A DNA stretch of 19,048 bases from Candidatus Agathobaculum merdigallinarum (GCA_019115425.1 DXDO01000134.1:1-19048), one strand, 5' to 3'; counted from the stretch's first letter, positions 1 through 6,585 are shown. Numbers and translations are program-made. Notes: generated by a model from the letters alone, not told the origin.

Positions 1-171
1 GCGCGCCAAATCGAAATATGTTTAGGTTTGCTTGAGGTTGATTTCGCTGCAACAAAAGCCGATGACAAGTGCTATGTACAGGTGACGTAGTCCATGCTGG
101 GCGAGGAGGTGCACATGCGCGAGTTGACGCCGCTGCAAAAGATTGCAGATAGCTATGAAAACTCGTGCTGA
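1..171 (+). pseudogene. 3' remnant of an AAA ATPase gene with DUF4143-type C-terminus (left edge cut)
   Basis: Frame 1 reads RQIEICLGLLEVDFAATKADDK, then CYVQVT, a stop (TAG at 88-90), then continues in the same frame with SMLGEEVHMRELTPLQKIADSYEN before a TGA at 169-171. From memory, the pattern VDF-ATK-D-YVQV-E-R-E-PL-KI-D-Y is the C-terminal end of bacterial ATP-binding proteins with an AAA_14 domain plus DUF4143. A frame change near base 158 restores the family continuation LVLTL, so there is both an in-frame stop and a frameshift. The restored frame then runs through a run of ten C (190-199) and stops, without the usual C-terminal end. The upstream part lies outside the window. I read this as a decayed accessory gene; assignment to the family is from remembered motif likeness. 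Confidence 0.65.
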
Positions 172-248
172 CGTTGGCATGTGGCGCTGCCCCCCCCCCA
201 CGAAGCATTAATTGGTGATAAAGACTGTATTTTTTGCAAGATATGCAC

Positions 249-294
249 AATCCGAATTTGTTTCCGATAGGAAACGGGTTCGGATTATTTTTTT
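249..294 (+). terminator. strong rho-independent terminator
   Basis: A 17-bp uninterrupted stem (249-265 pairing with 270-286, three of the pairs G-U) closes a GATA tetraloop and is followed by ATTTTTTT. It would end transcription coming from the decayed ATPase gene and isolate the SLH gene downstream. Confidence 0.85.
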
Positions 295-476
295 ACCCTG
301 TTTCGGACTCTCTGACGCCCTCTGGCGGTGTGCTGCTCACAAATCGCCGCCTCAAAATGACCTCACCCTATTCGGTAAAGGCGTTCAGCACCCCGTGCTC
401 AGGGGCAGTCTGCTCTGTAAGAGATGTTCCTGCGCCGCAAAGGAGTTTTGAAGAAATTTTGCAGCAAAAAGCACAA

Positions 477-543
477 ATTCCCTTGCAAAAGCAAGGGGAA
501 TATGGCATTCTTATATTAAGGATGGTTGTTCCTCTGGAGGAAC
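477..543 (+). other. two small hairpins in the leader of the SLH gene
   Basis: ATTCCCTTGC (477-486) pairs with 491-501 across an AAAA loop, with one bulged G. GTTCCTC (528-534) faces GAGGAAC (537-543) across only two bases. Together with the terminator at 249-294 and the hairpin at 566-601 they fill the 457-base gene-free stretch 172-628. I found no convincing protein-coding gene and no clear promoter there. The short frames that exist lack family likeness and a properly spaced ribosome binding site. Confidence 0.5.
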
Positions 544-565
544 CTTTTCCGGAGGACCCCCAGCG

Positions 566-607
566 GCCAGAGGGAAAATAAAGTGTATGACTTCCCTTGG
601 CTTTTTA
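566..607 (+). terminator. terminator-like hairpin (attenuator candidate) just upstream of the SLH gene
   Basis: GCCAGAGGGAA (566-576) pairs with TTCCCTTGGC (592-601) with one bulged base; TTTTTA follows at once. It lies 8 bases before the ribosome binding site at 614-620, so it could terminate read-through or act as an attenuator for the secreted SLH protein. No ligand or regulator can be named. Confidence 0.5.
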
Positions 608-628
608 CTTTATAGAGGAGGGCTTTGC

Positions 629-1600
629 ATGAAAAAACGTATGGTATCACTGTTGTTGGCATGTGTCATGTGCCTGTGTTTGGTGCCGGTAGCGGCGCAG
701 GCCGTCGACTTGTATGAGATGTATCCGTATGAAGTAACGCCGTTCCGCGCAGAGGACTTTACGAATAACGCTGACAATAAGACCTATGTGGGCAGTACCG
801 AGCCGGAAATCGAAATCAGGGAAATGACCATCGACGGGACTACGAGGGAGGTATCTGTTTTCCCAGCGGGCACAAAGTTCGAGGGCCTGGGAGAAGTGGA
901 TGTGGCAAATGTTGAGGCCTATATAAACGGGGAGCGCGATTTCACCAGTACATATATCGATCCGTCGGCAGGGCTGCCCGCGCAGGGCGTCTATAAGATG
1001 GGCGTGTACAGCATCTACTATGGCCATCTGGCTGATGCATGGGTCACCGCAGAAGGCTCCGGCACATCTGTCGATCCGACTGAGCCCAGCGAACCCACGG
1101 ATCCTTTCTTTACCGATGTAGCCGCCGGTACGTACTATGCCGAGCCGGTGGCATGGGCTGTCGAGAATAATATTACCAGCGGCACCAGTTCCACCACGTT
1201 CTCTCCTGACGAAACCTGCACCCGTGCGCAGATTATCACCTTCCTCTGGCGAGCCGCGGGTTCCCCAGAGCCTGAAAATCCTTCCGCTTTTACTGACGTA
1301 AAGGCTGATGCCTATTATACCCAAGCGGTGGCGTGGGCCGCAGAGAACGATATGGCGAGCGGCGGCACTTTTTCCCCGGATGCTCCCTGCACGCGGCTGA
1401 TGGCGGTGGAGTTCATGTGGAAACAGGCTGGAAGCCCCAGCGCAGCAGCAGCAGACTTTACCGATGTTTCCTCTAGTGCCGTCAACTGGGCGGTAGAAAC
1501 GGGCGTGACCAGCGGCACAAGTGCCACTACGTTCTCTCCGGACGAAACCTGCACCCGTGCGCAGATTGTGACGTTCCTGTATCGTGCGTTTGCAGAATAA
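629..1600 (+). CDS. secreted protein with three C-terminal SLH repeats
   Basis: The start ATG at 629 follows AGAGGAGGG at 614-622; an upstream in-frame ATG at 587 has no such site. The 323-residue product opens with a typical Sec signal peptide (KKR, hydrophobic stretch, cleavage probably after AQA at residues 24-26). Residues of about 27-145 form a domain I do not recognise. A proline/threonine-rich linker (DPTEPSEPTDP) follows, then three SLH repeats from about residue 155 to the end, with FTDV, AVAWA and CTRAQI-TFL motifs. SLH domains bind secondary cell-wall polymers, so the protein is probably attached to the cell surface. Repeats 1 and 3 are also nearly identical as DNA (71-base blocks at 1175 and 1508). 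The third repeat is shortened after FTDV. Monocistronic by its surroundings. Confidence 0.85.
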   Translation: MKKRMVSLLLACVMCLCLVPVAAQAVDLYEMYPYEVTPFRAEDFTNNADNKTYVGSTEPEIEIREMTIDGTTREVSVFPAGTKFEGLGEVDVANVEAYINGERDFTSTYIDPSAGLPAQGVYKMGVYSIYYGHLADAWVTAEGSGTSVDPTEPSEPTDPFFTDVAAGTYYAEPVAWAVENNITSGTSSTTFSPDETCTRAQIITFLWRAAGSPEPENPSAFTDVKADAYYTQAVAWAAENDMASGGTFSPDAPCTRLMAVEFMWKQAGSPSAAAADFTDVSSSAVNWAVETGVTSGTSATTFSPDETCTRAQIVTFLYRAFAE

Positions 1601-1625
1601 TCAATACACCCCCTGTCAGGGCCGA

Positions 1626-1666
1626 CAATGGTCGAGATGAACGGCGCACTTTGTGCGCCGCCATTG
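1626..1666. repeat. inverted repeat downstream of the SLH gene
   Basis: CAATGG (1626-1631) pairs with CCATTG (1661-1666), and inside it GGCGCAC (1643-1649) pairs with GTGCGCC (1653-1659) across TTT. There is no U-run on either strand, so this is not a typical terminator alone. It is the first of three large inverted repeats in the gene-free stretch 1601-1983. Confidence 0.6.
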
Positions 1667-1698
1667 ACCGCTCCGTCCGGTCTTGCTGAATGGTAACC

Positions 1699-1737
1699 AG
1701 GGAGGGCAACCCCCATTAGGGGCTTGCCCTCCCTTTA
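1699..1737. terminator. long GC-rich inverted repeat, probable SLH gene terminator
   Basis: AGGGAGGGCAA (1699-1709) is perfectly complementary to TTGCCCTCCCT (1724-1734); the stem continues inward as a C-run against a G-run around ATTAG. Only TTTA follows on the plus strand, so it is a short-tailed terminator or a REP-like element. Comparing it with the rest of the genome would show whether it is repeated. Confidence 0.55.
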
Positions 1738-1812
1738 GCATACCTCCGGTTTTGTCGGCGTGCGGCCCAGATTGCATTTCTGCACTCATGTCCCATCCAT
1801 CCCAAGCCCAAA

Positions 1813-1860
1813 GAAGCGGCGCAGACCAGTCCACCCTCATGGGCTGATCTGCGCCGCTTC
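1813..1860. terminator. 20-bp inverted repeat between the converging SLH and ilvA genes
   Basis: GAAGCGGCGCAGA (1813-1825) is perfectly complementary to 1848-1860. After one mismatch, CAGTCC (1827-1832) pairs with GGGCTG (1841-1846) including one G-U. It ends with GAGTTTT on the plus strand and with TTTGGG on the minus strand. It lies about 120 bases past the ilvA stop, so a bidirectional terminator is plausible. In the remaining 1861-1983 I see no supported gene. Confidence 0.5.
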
Positions 1861-1983
1861 CGAGTTTTAAGCCAAAGGCCGCTCAAGAGCGTGAGGAAAT
1901 ACGCCGCTTCATCGAGATGTGCTTTTGCGTTGCTGAGATTACCGCCCCTCGTGGCCGCGCATCTGCGACAGGGACTTGGCTGA

Positions 1984-3195
1984 TTAAATCTGCGAAGTAA
2001 AGACCTGATACCCCTGACGGCTCATTTCGTCCAGCAGACGCTTGGCATGCTCCACACCGCCGACTTCGCACACGACCTGAATGATCGCTTCTCCGATGTC
2101 CAAATCGGCCTGCACACGATCATGCTGGAAGCGGATGATGTTGGCATTCTGCTCAGCGACCAGATGCGCAAAGCGCTCAAGCGCACCGGGCGCGTCCGGC
2201 ATGACGGTTGAGAACTTGAGATGGCGGCAGCGGGTGACAAGACCCTTCTCTACGATTTTGTGAATGAAAGATACGTCGATATTGCCGCCGGACAGCAGGC
2301 AGACCACTTTTTTCCCTTTGACATCTACCTTGCTGTTGAGTACCGCGGCGAGCGAAGCCGCGCCCGAGGTCTCAACAACCTGCTTGGCGCGTTCAAGCAG
2401 CAGCAGGACTGCGGATGCAATCTCGTCATCCGAAACAGTGACGACGCGGTCAACATACTTCTGGATATACTGGAACGTATTCTCGCCGGGCGTTTTGACG
2501 GCAATACCGTCCGCAATGGTGCGTACACCCTCAGACGGGGTAAGCGTGCCTGCACGGAACGAGTTGGCGATCGCCGGAGCGCCCTCGGCCTGCACGCCGA
2601 TCACTTGAATGCGCGGGTTGATCTGCTTGGCGCAGGCCGCCACGCCCGAAATCAGTCCGCCGCCGCCCGCGGGGACAAAAATCATATCCACAAACGGCAG
2701 GTCGCGCAGAATTTCAAGCGCAATCGTGCCCTGACCGGCCATAACATCTTCATCATCGAACGGATGAATAAACTCTGCGCCGGTCTCCTCGCAGATCTCA
2801 CAAGCCTTGGCATAGGCTTCGTCATAAATATTGCCCGCCAGCACGACCTCCGCGCCGTAGCCTTGCGTTGCGGAAACCTTGGCAATCGGCGTGGAGCGCG
2901 GCATGACGATGGTGGACTTAACGCCCACCGAGCTTGCCGCAAATGCGACGCCCTGCGCATGGTTGCCCGCGGAGGAAGCAACGACCGCGTGCAGCCCGCC
3001 CTCGGCATATCGCTTCATAATCTTGTTGTAAGCGCCGCGCACCTTAAAAGAGCCGGTCTTTTGCTGGTTTTCGAATTTGAGATACACCTCTGCGCCGGTC
3101 ATGGCGGAAAAGGTGCAGGATGTGGACAGCGGAATGTTGTGAATGACATTTTTCAGGCGGTCAGCCGCCATTTCGAAATCTTTGAGTTCAAGCAT
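1984..3195 (-). CDS. ilvA: threonine ammonia-lyase (threonine dehydratase), form with one ACT domain
   Basis: This PLP enzyme deaminates threonine to 2-oxobutanoate, the entry to isoleucine synthesis or to threonine catabolism. The 403-residue product shows the PLP lysine in GSFKVRGAYN (Lys51), the SSAGNHAQG loop (74-82) that cradles the substrate, and the phosphate-binding GGGG (177-180). From about residue 328 comes an ACT-type regulatory domain, suggesting allosteric control by an amino acid. This matches the medium-length family, shorter than the 500-residue IlvA with two ACT-like modules and longer than catabolic TdcB. The ATG at 3195 is preceded by GGGGAA on the minus strand and by a well-spaced promoter. 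It is transcribed alone, away from the DivIVA-like gene. Confidence 0.93.
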   Translation of the reverse strand: MLELKDFEMAADRLKNVIHNIPLSTSCTFSAMTGAEVYLKFENQQKTGSFKVRGAYNKIMKRYAEGGLHAVVASSAGNHAQGVAFAASSVGVKSTIVMPRSTPIAKVSATQGYGAEVVLAGNIYDEAYAKACEICEETGAEFIHPFDDEDVMAGQGTIALEILRDLPFVDMIFVPAGGGGLISGVAACAKQINPRIQVIGVQAEGAPAIANSFRAGTLTPSEGVRTIADGIAVKTPGENTFQYIQKYVDRVVTVSDDEIASAVLLLLERAKQVVETSGAASLAAVLNSKVDVKGKKVVCLLSGGNIDVSFIHKIVEKGLVTRCRHLKFSTVMPDAPGALERFAHLVAEQNANIIRFQHDRVQADLDIGEAIIQVVCEVGGVEHAKRLLDEMSRQGYQVFTSQI

Positions 3196-3227
3196 AGTAT
3201 ATTTCCCCAGTTTAGCAAGATAGATTT

Positions 3228-3256
3228 ATCATATCATCTTTATCCGGCGTTTGCAA
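3228..3256 (-). promoter_or_regulatory. ilvA promoter (sigma-A type)
   Basis: On the minus strand TTGCAA (3256-3251) and TATGAT (3233-3228) are separated by 17 bases and lie about 33 bases before the ilvA start. The 11-bp tandem repeat abuts the upstream side of the -35 box. Confidence 0.65.
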
Positions 3257-3260
3257 GGGG

Positions 3261-3297
3261 GATGCGCGGCGGATGCGCGGCGGATGCGCGGCGGATG
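3261..3297 (+). repeat. 11-bp direct tandem repeat, 3.4 copies
   Basis: The unit GATGCGCGGCG occurs at 3261-3271, 3272-3282 and 3283-3293 without mismatch, followed by GATG. It lies in the divergent intergenic region between ilvA and the DivIVA-like gene, upstream of both promoters. One unit is about one helical turn. Confidence 0.9.
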
Positions 3298-3310
3298 AAT
3301 GCATTTTGGG

Positions 3311-3344
3311 TTGCTATTGGGGATTCGTTTTGTTATACTATAAT
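3311..3344 (+). promoter_or_regulatory. promoter for the DivIVA-like gene
   Basis: Two overlapping solutions are visible: TTGCTA (3311) with TATACT (3334) at 17 bases, and TTGGGG (3317) with a perfect TATAAT (3339-3344) at 16 bases. Both place the start of transcription about 30 bases before the gene. Confidence 0.6.
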
Positions 3345-3377
3345 AGATACGGAATACTTAGCGGAGGATATGTTGAG

Positions 3378-4103
3378 ATGGACGAGCAGAGCAAAGGCTT
3401 TCGCGGCGCGTTGTTCGGCGGCTTTAAGCGCGAGGACGTACTGCACTACATAGAACAGACAGACAGCAAATATCATGCGGAAACAGAGGAGCTGCGCCGT
3501 CAGCTGACCGAGGCGCAGGCGGCTTTGTCCGAACTGCGCAGCCAGAACGAAACGCTGACTGAGAAGAACGCCGAGCTGCTGGAGCGCCTTGGAGAAATGA
3601 CACTGGATACGGACAAGATCCGTGCACAGCTGGACGAGATCGAACGCGGCTTTGCGCTTCAGACCTCGGAGATCGAGGCGCAGAATGCACGCGCGGAGGA
3701 GCTTGCTGCGGAGAACGATCGCCTGACCGCGGAGAACGCCAAGCTGTCCGCCAAATGCGGGGAATATGACGCATCCAAGGATAAGATTGCGGAGATGGAG
3801 CTGTCTGCCTACCGGCGTGCCAAGAGGATCGAAGAGGACGCCAAAGCCGAGCTGCAAAAGCTGCGGCGGCAGTCGCTCGAGATGATCGATCAGGTCAAGC
3901 GGCAGCTGGACGTGACAAAGGAGAATTACCGCACCGTGCTGGCGCGAAGCCAGCAGGAGTCGGCGGAAATGGCGCGCAAGGCGGGCGAGGTACTGGGCGA
4001 GATCGATCGCATCACCGCTGCGCTGGGCAAGGGAGAGACGGATAAGTCCAAAGTCGGCCTGCGCGAAGTGCTGAACAACCTGCGCCCAAAGACGGAGGAA
4101 TGA
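3378..4103 (+). CDS. DivIVA-domain-like coiled-coil protein
   Basis: The start ATG at 3378 has GGAGGA at 3363-3368, 9 bases upstream. The product is 241 residues. The first 30 residues (GFRGALFGGFKREDVLHYIEQ) resemble the short N-terminal DivIVA motif of clostridial proteins, in which a basic/aromatic segment is followed by a VxxYI-type helix. Residues of about 35-205 are almost unbroken heptad-like coiled coil rich in E, L, K, R and A, with no transmembrane segment. DivIVA proteins sense curved membrane and organise cell division or polar growth; that role here is inferred from the N-terminus only. It may be translated together with the fumarase-subunit gene 3 bases downstream, although the functions are not obviously linked. 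It could also be a generic coiled-coil protein. Confidence 0.7.
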   Translation: MDEQSKGFRGALFGGFKREDVLHYIEQTDSKYHAETEELRRQLTEAQAALSELRSQNETLTEKNAELLERLGEMTLDTDKIRAQLDEIERGFALQTSEIEAQNARAEELAAENDRLTAENAKLSAKCGEYDASKDKIAEMELSAYRRAKRIEEDAKAELQKLRRQSLEMIDQVKRQLDVTKENYRTVLARSQQESAEMARKAGEVLGEIDRITAALGKGETDKSKVGLREVLNNLRPKTEE

Positions 4104-4106
4104 GCC

Positions 4107-4658
4107 ATGGCACACTATGATCTCAGGACAGAAGAACTCAAGCATATGGCGTCCAAGCTGCGCGCGGGCGATACCGTTTCCCTGACAGGCACGGTATATA
4201 CTGCGCGCGACGCCGCGCACAAGAAGATCGTTGCGGCGATGGACGCAGGCGAAGCGCTGCCGTTTGAGTTGGACGGCGCGGCGATCTACTATGCCGGTCC
4301 CACGCCCGCGAAGCCCGGGCAGGTCATCGGTTCGGTCGGGCCGACGACTTCGGGCCGCATGGACCCCTTCGCGCCCCGTCTGCTCGATGCGGGCCTTTCC
4401 TGCATGATCGGCAAGGGCGTGCGCAGCAAGGATGTACAGGAAGCGATGGCGCGCAACGGCGCGGTATACATGGTGGCCATCGGCGGCGCGGGCGCGGCAA
4501 AGGCCGCGTCGATCAAAAACGTCGAGGTTATCGCGTATGACGAGCTTGGCTGCGAATCCGTCAAGAAACTGACGGTCGAGAATTTCAGCGCGATCGTATC
4601 GCAGGACTGCGTGGGCGGCAATCTGTATACGGAAGGCATCGCCAAATACAAAAAGTAA
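4107..4658 (+). CDS. class I (Fe-S) fumarate hydratase, beta subunit / C-terminal domain
   Basis: In split class I fumarases the alpha subunit carries the 4Fe-4S cluster and this beta subunit the swivelling domain that helps bind the dicarboxylate; the enzyme interconverts fumarate and L-malate. The 183-residue length is that of a stand-alone beta subunit. Visible family motifs are GDTVSLTGTVYTARDAAHKK (about residues 22-41), IYYAGP and GSVGPTTSGRMD (about 72-83), and GKGVRSKD. The related L(+)-tartrate dehydratase beta subunit is hard to tell apart by eye. The ATG at 4107 follows GGAGG at 4094-4098. The alpha gene, normally directly upstream, is absent; the neighbour is the DivIVA-like gene, 3 bases away. 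Confidence 0.88.
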   Translation: MAHYDLRTEELKHMASKLRAGDTVSLTGTVYTARDAAHKKIVAAMDAGEALPFELDGAAIYYAGPTPAKPGQVIGSVGPTTSGRMDPFAPRLLDAGLSCMIGKGVRSKDVQEAMARNGAVYMVAIGGAGAAKAASIKNVEVIAYDELGCESVKKLTVENFSAIVSQDCVGGNLYTEGIAKYKK

Positions 4659-4674
4659 GGGATTGCTGGAGCGA

Positions 4675-4703
4675 TTTACACATCAAACTGTGCAGCCCAT
4701 AAT
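4675..4703 (+). promoter_or_regulatory. possible promoter for the deacetylase gene
   Basis: TTTACA (4675-4680) and CATAAT (4698-4703) are 17 bases apart. The transcript would contain a leader of about 100 bases ending in the hairpin at 4757-4810. Each box has a deviation from consensus, so this is tentative. Confidence 0.3.
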
Positions 4704-4756
4704 AATCGGTTTCGCTGCTGTGCGTTATAAACGCATTTGCTTCAATCGAAAAGAAT

Positions 4757-4813
4757 AAAATCCTCCCATCGGGCATAGGCTTTGCTGAAAGCGGTCTGAG
4801 GGGGGATTTTTTT
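4757..4813 (+). promoter_or_regulatory. terminator-like hairpin that encloses the deacetylase ribosome binding site
   Basis: AAAATCCTCCC (4757-4767) pairs over 11 bp with GGGGGGATTTT (4800-4810), one pair being G-U; a second small stem GCTTT/AAAGC (4779-4783/4788-4792) sits in the loop. The right arm contains the G-rich ribosome binding site, and a run of seven T (4807-4813) runs into the TTG start at 4812. The structure can be a terminator of the preceding operon, an attenuator, or a translational block. Confidence 0.55.
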
Positions 4814-5669
4814 GAAGCTGGGATTCCGGCATACAGCAGTGCAGGCGGTATGTACGGTGATAGCGCTGTGCTTGGCGATCAGTCTGCTGCCGCGGGATCG
4901 GGCGCAGACGGCGTTTAGCGCGCAGGAGGGGGTGCGTCTGCCGGTGCTGATGTATCACAGTATTTTGAAAGACAGCGCGCGACAGGGAAAATATGTGGTA
5001 TCCCCTGAGGTGCTGGCTGCCGATCTGGATGCACTGCAAAAGCGCGGCTGCCACACAGTGACCGTATCCGACCTGTTGGCTTATGTGCAAAACGGCACGC
5101 CGCTGCCCGATAAGCCCGTGATGATTACCTTTGACGACGGCTACTATAACAACTATGTATACGCTTATCCGCTGCTCCAGCAGCGCGGCATGAGGGCAGT
5201 CATCTCGATAATAGGCAGCCAGACCGCGCTCTATACAGAGGAGGGGACAGAAAACGCCTATTGGTCGCATCTGCGTCTGGATCGTTTGGCGGAAATGCAG
5301 GATGTGTTCGAGGTGCAGAACCACTCGTGGAACCTGCACGAATACGGCGAGCGCCGCGGCTGCCTGCGGATGCGCGGCGAGGCGGAGGCGAGCTATGAGA
5401 GCCTGCTGCGCGAGGACACCGAGCAGACGCAGGCGCTTTTGATTGAAGCGGGCCTTCCCGCGCCGCAGTGCTATACCTATCCGTTCGGCGCGTGCTCGGA
5501 GGAGAGCGAGCGGATACTAAAGGACATGGGCTTCCTGTGTACGCTCGGCTGCGAGGAGCGGATCAATCTGGTGACAAGGGACGCGGGGTGCCTTTATGAA
5601 ATGGGACGATTTAACAGGGCGGCGGGGGAAAGCACGGAAAGCTATCTCAGACGGGCATTGGGGGAGTGA
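4812..5669 (+). CDS. membrane-anchored polysaccharide deacetylase (NodB homology, CE4)
   Basis: The product has 285 residues and probably removes acetyl groups from cell-wall or exported polysaccharide outside the membrane. An uncleaved hydrophobic anchor or signal peptide spans residues of about 8-26. The NodB domain shows PVLMYHS (44-50), the metal-binding and catalytic pair in TFDDGY (Asp108, Asp109), metal ligands in NHSWNLH (His171, His176; the second His one residue later than in the classical HTxxH form, as I remember in many clostridial members), and YPFG (223-226). The start is TTG at 4812 after GAGGGGGGA at 4798-4806; no ATG lies before the conserved domain. The next gene starts 4 bases after its stop. 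The substrate cannot be told from sequence. Confidence 0.88.
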   Translation: MKLGFRHTAVQAVCTVIALCLAISLLPRDRAQTAFSAQEGVRLPVLMYHSILKDSARQGKYVVSPEVLAADLDALQKRGCHTVTVSDLLAYVQNGTPLPDKPVMITFDDGYYNNYVYAYPLLQQRGMRAVISIIGSQTALYTEEGTENAYWSHLRLDRLAEMQDVFEVQNHSWNLHEYGERRGCLRMRGEAEASYESLLREDTEQTQALLIEAGLPAPQCYTYPFGACSEESERILKDMGFLCTLGCEERINLVTRDAGCLYEMGRFNRAAGESTESYLRRALGE

Positions 5670-5673
5670 TGGA

Positions 5674-5913
5674 GTGGAAGGACTGCGTTTTTCCGAACTG
5701 CATTGCCGCGAGGTGATCAACCTGTGTGACGGCGCCCGGCTGGGCGAGGTGTGTGATTTGATTTTCGATCCGGTGTGTGGGCAGATTACAGCGCTCATTG
5801 TACCCGAGCAAAGCGGACTGATGGGGCTGTTTTCGCGGGAGGACTGCGTGATCCCGTGGAACTGCATCGAGACGCTGGGAGAGGATTATATTTTGGTCAA
5901 ATTACACCGGTAA
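5674..5913 (+). CDS. YlmC/YmxH family PRC-barrel sporulation protein
   Basis: The start is GTG at 5674, with GGGGGAG ending 8 bases before it; an ATG at 5669 is out of frame. The 79-residue product is one small PRC barrel: LRFSELHCREVINLCDGARL, GEVCDLIFDP, GQITALIVPE and IPWNCIETLGEDYILV match the YlmC/YmxH family. These short proteins are widespread in spore-forming Firmicutes and are expressed around sporulation; the molecular role is unknown. No transmembrane segment or signal peptide is visible. The gene lies 4 bases after the deacetylase stop and is probably transcribed with it. Confidence 0.85.
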   Translation: MEGLRFSELHCREVINLCDGARLGEVCDLIFDPVCGQITALIVPEQSGLMGLFSREDCVIPWNCIETLGEDYILVKLHR

Positions 5914-5975
5914 TGGAGCGAAAACCCTTAAAAACGGCGGAAAAACCCTATACATGGGCAGCAGCGTATTTTTAC

Positions 5976-6015
5976 TTTTCATTTTGACAAAACTGTGCTA
6001 TAATCCGTATATAAT
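5976..6015 (+). promoter_or_regulatory. promoter of the asp23-family gene
   Basis: A perfect TATAAT (5999-6004) preceded by TGC forms an extended -10 box; TTTTCA (5976-5981) is 17 bases upstream. A consensus TTGACA (5984-5989) is also present, but only 9 bases before this -10 and 20 bases before a second TATAAT (6010-6015). The extended -10 most likely drives the gene. Confidence 0.55.
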
Positions 6016-6032
6016 AAAGGAGAGTGAGCACT

Positions 6033-6443
6033 ATGGCAGATCATAAAGAGTATTGGTCGACCGAGAGCGATCAGGGTTCCATCCGCATTTCCGAGGACGT
6101 CGTCGCATCGATCGCGGCACTCGCCACCTCGGAGACGGCGGGCGTCAGCGGTCTGTATTCCACGTTGACAAGCGATATCGTCAACTTCCTGAGCAAAAAG
6201 AATCTGTCCAAGGGCATCCGTATCGAGCTGGGCGATGAGGATACGGTCAAAATCGAAATCGGTTTTCTTGCTCTGTTCGGTCACAACATCTGCGAGGTTG
6301 CAAAGCTGGTGCAGGAAAATGTCAAGTCCTCGGTTGAGTCCATGACCGGACTCAAGGTGACCGAAGTGAACATCCACGTTGGCGGCGTGACGTTTGCGCC
6401 CGCTCCAGCTGCGGAGGAGCCGGCAGCGGCGGTCGAAGAATAA
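6033..6443 (+). CDS. Asp23/Gls24 family protein (YqhY-like)
   Basis: The ATG at 6033 is 9 bases after GGAGA (6019-6023); an in-frame GTG at 6024 touches that site and is rejected. The 136-residue product shows the family pattern GSIRISEDVVASIAALATSE (about 13-32), TAGVSGLY, the variable charged middle, and the closing VTEVNIHVGGVTF. The C-terminal tail is Ala/Pro/Glu-rich. Members next to nusB correspond to B. subtilis YqhY, which is linked to fatty-acid synthesis (acetyl-CoA carboxylase) homeostasis; other members act in envelope stress. It has its own promoter and is followed by a terminator, so it is only partly coupled to nusB. Confidence 0.9.
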   Translation: MADHKEYWSTESDQGSIRISEDVVASIAALATSETAGVSGLYSTLTSDIVNFLSKKNLSKGIRIELGDEDTVKIEIGFLALFGHNICEVAKLVQENVKSSVESMTGLKVTEVNIHVGGVTFAPAPAAEEPAAAVEE

Positions 6444-6450
6444 AACCATC

Positions 6451-6484
6451 AAACGGCACGGTCTTGTGATCGCGCCGTTTTTTT
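6451..6484 (+). terminator. rho-independent terminator after the asp23-family gene
   Basis: AAACGGCACG (6451-6460) pairs with CGCGCCGTTT (6471-6480) with one mismatch, followed by TTTT. It separates the asp23-family gene from the nusB-recN operon. Confidence 0.85.
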
Positions 6485-6519
6485 ATTTTCTCAATAGGCG
6501 TTTTCGGTCGAATATCCGC

Positions 6520-6548
6520 TTGCGCTTTTGGCGAAAATAGGATAAAAT
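6520..6548 (+). promoter_or_regulatory. promoter of the nusB operon
   Basis: TTGCGC (6520-6525) and TAAAAT (6543-6548) are exactly 17 bases apart, downstream of the terminator and about 37 bases before the nusB start. Confidence 0.6.
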
Positions 6549-6585
6549 AAATCGTATTCATAGACAATGGGGAGGACCTGCCGCC

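Noticed and set aside
234..581. 115-codon frame upstream of the SLH gene
   Set aside because: It runs through the strong terminator at 249-294 and several hairpins and has no recognisable motifs.
1863..1998. Open stretch reading AAQEREEIRRFIEMC in the gap before ilvA
   Set aside because: It looks somewhat protein-like, but there is no start or ribosome binding site, it starts after the large inverted repeat and runs into the ilvA 3' end, and I recognise no family.
2221..3453. Long open frame (410 codons) antisense to ilvA
   Set aside because: It is a shadow of the GC-rich ilvA gene; its product is Arg/Ala/His-rich without family motifs and ilvA has clear catalytic motifs and its own promoter.
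6487..6585. boxA-like element for NusB autoregulation
   Set aside because: No convincing boxA/boxB arrangement is visible between the terminator and the nusB start.
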